Shown here: positions 34,069 to 34,435 of the stretch, piece by piece
How the letters are laid out: every line of letters begins with the position of its first letter
Position numbering within the stretch: position 1 is the first letter of the stretch
Source: CAYMTN01 sp964393335
Lineage (GTDB): Bacteria > Chloroflexota > Anaerolineae > Aggregatilineales > Aggregatilineaceae
Direction: 5' to 3'
Assembly: GCA_964393335.1 (NCBI GenBank)
Contig: CAYMTN010000032.1
Location: forward strand, 1 to 34,435
Length of the DNA: 34,435 nt
Position numbers and translations under genes: made by a program
The notes under the pieces: generated by a model
What the model was told of the DNA's origin: nothing
The model's input: only the letters and a program-made list of their open reading frames with translations
Database searches by the model: none

Positions 34069-34435
34069 TCCGTATATAGTGTGCAGCGCACCATGTGGCC
34101 GGGTTCCACTTCAATCAAGGGGACGCCTGCCGGATCGGTGCATGCGCTCGGCTTGTTTTTGACCGGGCAGCGCGGATGGAACGTGCACCCTTGCGGGATG
34201 TTGAATGGGTCTGGAATCATGCCGGGGATCGGGTGCAGGCGCGAATGTGTCTTGTTGCCCATTTCCGGCACGGACTGCATCAAGCCCACCGTGTAGGGAT
34301 GGGCGGGACGCTTAAAAACAGTTTTGCGATCGGCGATCTCGACGATCTTGCCCAGGTACATCACGGCGATGCGGTCGGCTGTTTCGTTGATGACGCCCAG
34401 GTTGTGCGTGATCATGATGATCGCCGAGTTGAACT
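34065..34435 (-). CDS. Opp/Dpp-type ABC transporter ATPase (OppD/DppD class), 5' partial
   Basis: Only the last 122 residues are present; the frame is open to the window edge. It begins within FNSAIIMITHNLGVINETADRIAVMYLGKIVEIA, which contains the H-loop (THN instead of the usual THD). It then shows HPYTVGLMQSVPE and the oligo_HPY C-terminus with Cys residues (GCTFHPRCPVKNKPSACTDP ... HMVRCTLYTE). This is the OppD/DppD-class partner of the next ATPase, whose start codon overlaps its stop by ATGA. The binding protein and permeases are expected just beyond the right edge, upstream in transcription. Confidence 0.9.
   Translation of the reverse strand, partial: FNSAIIMITHNLGVINETADRIAVMYLGKIVEIADRKTVFKRPAHPYTVGLMQSVPEMGNKTHSRLHPIPGMIPDPFNIPQGCTFHPRCPVKNKPSACTDPAGVPLIEVEPGHMVRCTLYTE

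Overview
The window is a GC-rich (by eye about 60%) bacterial chromosome segment with densely packed genes. No rRNA, tRNA, CRISPR array or insertion sequence was found. The style suggests a Chloroflexota (Anaerolineae-like) bacterium. The hints are Thr/Pro-rich PT/VPT stalks on exported proteins, a lipoprotein-type adaptor beside a MacB/FtsX-type system with no TolC in sight, abundant ABC transporters and glycan-degrading enzymes, and a selenocysteine formate dehydrogenase. This assignment is inference; no marker gene is present.

Layout. (1) 1-3499: the two halves of a heterodimeric ABC exporter, whose ATPase motifs are degenerate in a complementary way. (2) 3699-6461: a large exported protein ending in four near-identical CARDB repeats, closed by a clear terminator. 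(3) 6571-6792 (minus): a small four-Cys protein. (4) 6998-7486: a small exported protein of unknown function. (5) 7673-19603: a 12-kb plus-strand gene train. It encodes an exported protein with two solute-binding-protein-like halves, a 925-residue double-FtsX permease, a lipoprotein HlyD/MacA-type adaptor, two LolD/MacB-type ATPases (the first with an AbrB-like tail), a LysM protein, a histidine kinase and an OmpR/PhoB-family regulator. The genes at 6998 and 7673 are each preceded by tandem 11-bp CTGTAA-type direct repeats, the usual architecture of OmpR/PhoB-family binding sites. The regulator at the end of the train is therefore a natural candidate to control its start.

(6) 19710-25507 (minus): a four-gene operon behind a near-consensus promoter. 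It encodes an unrecognised Cys-rich protein, a NuoE-like [2Fe-2S] subunit, a NuoF-like FMN/NADH subunit and a formate dehydrogenase catalytic subunit. An in-frame TGA falls exactly at the catalytic selenocysteine position and is followed by a SECIS-like hairpin. The product is a soluble-type NAD(P)-linked formate dehydrogenase in the same gene order as fdsG-fdsB-fdsA. (7) 25889-27946 (plus): a YicI-like GH31 alpha-xylosidase. (8) 27960-29658 (minus): an ABC-2 permease, crossed by a 10-N assembly gap, and its ATPase. (9) 29850-34435 (minus): an oligogalacturonate-lyase-like protein, a heparinase II/III-like lyase and two Opp/Dpp-type ATPases, the last cut by the window edge. Together these look like a uronide/oligosaccharide uptake and breakdown locus.

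The most unusual unit is the 7673-19603 system, which combines double solute-binding-like, double FtsX, adaptor, paired ATPase, LysM and two-component parts. The best-supported special feature is the selenocysteine codon at 21444-21446.
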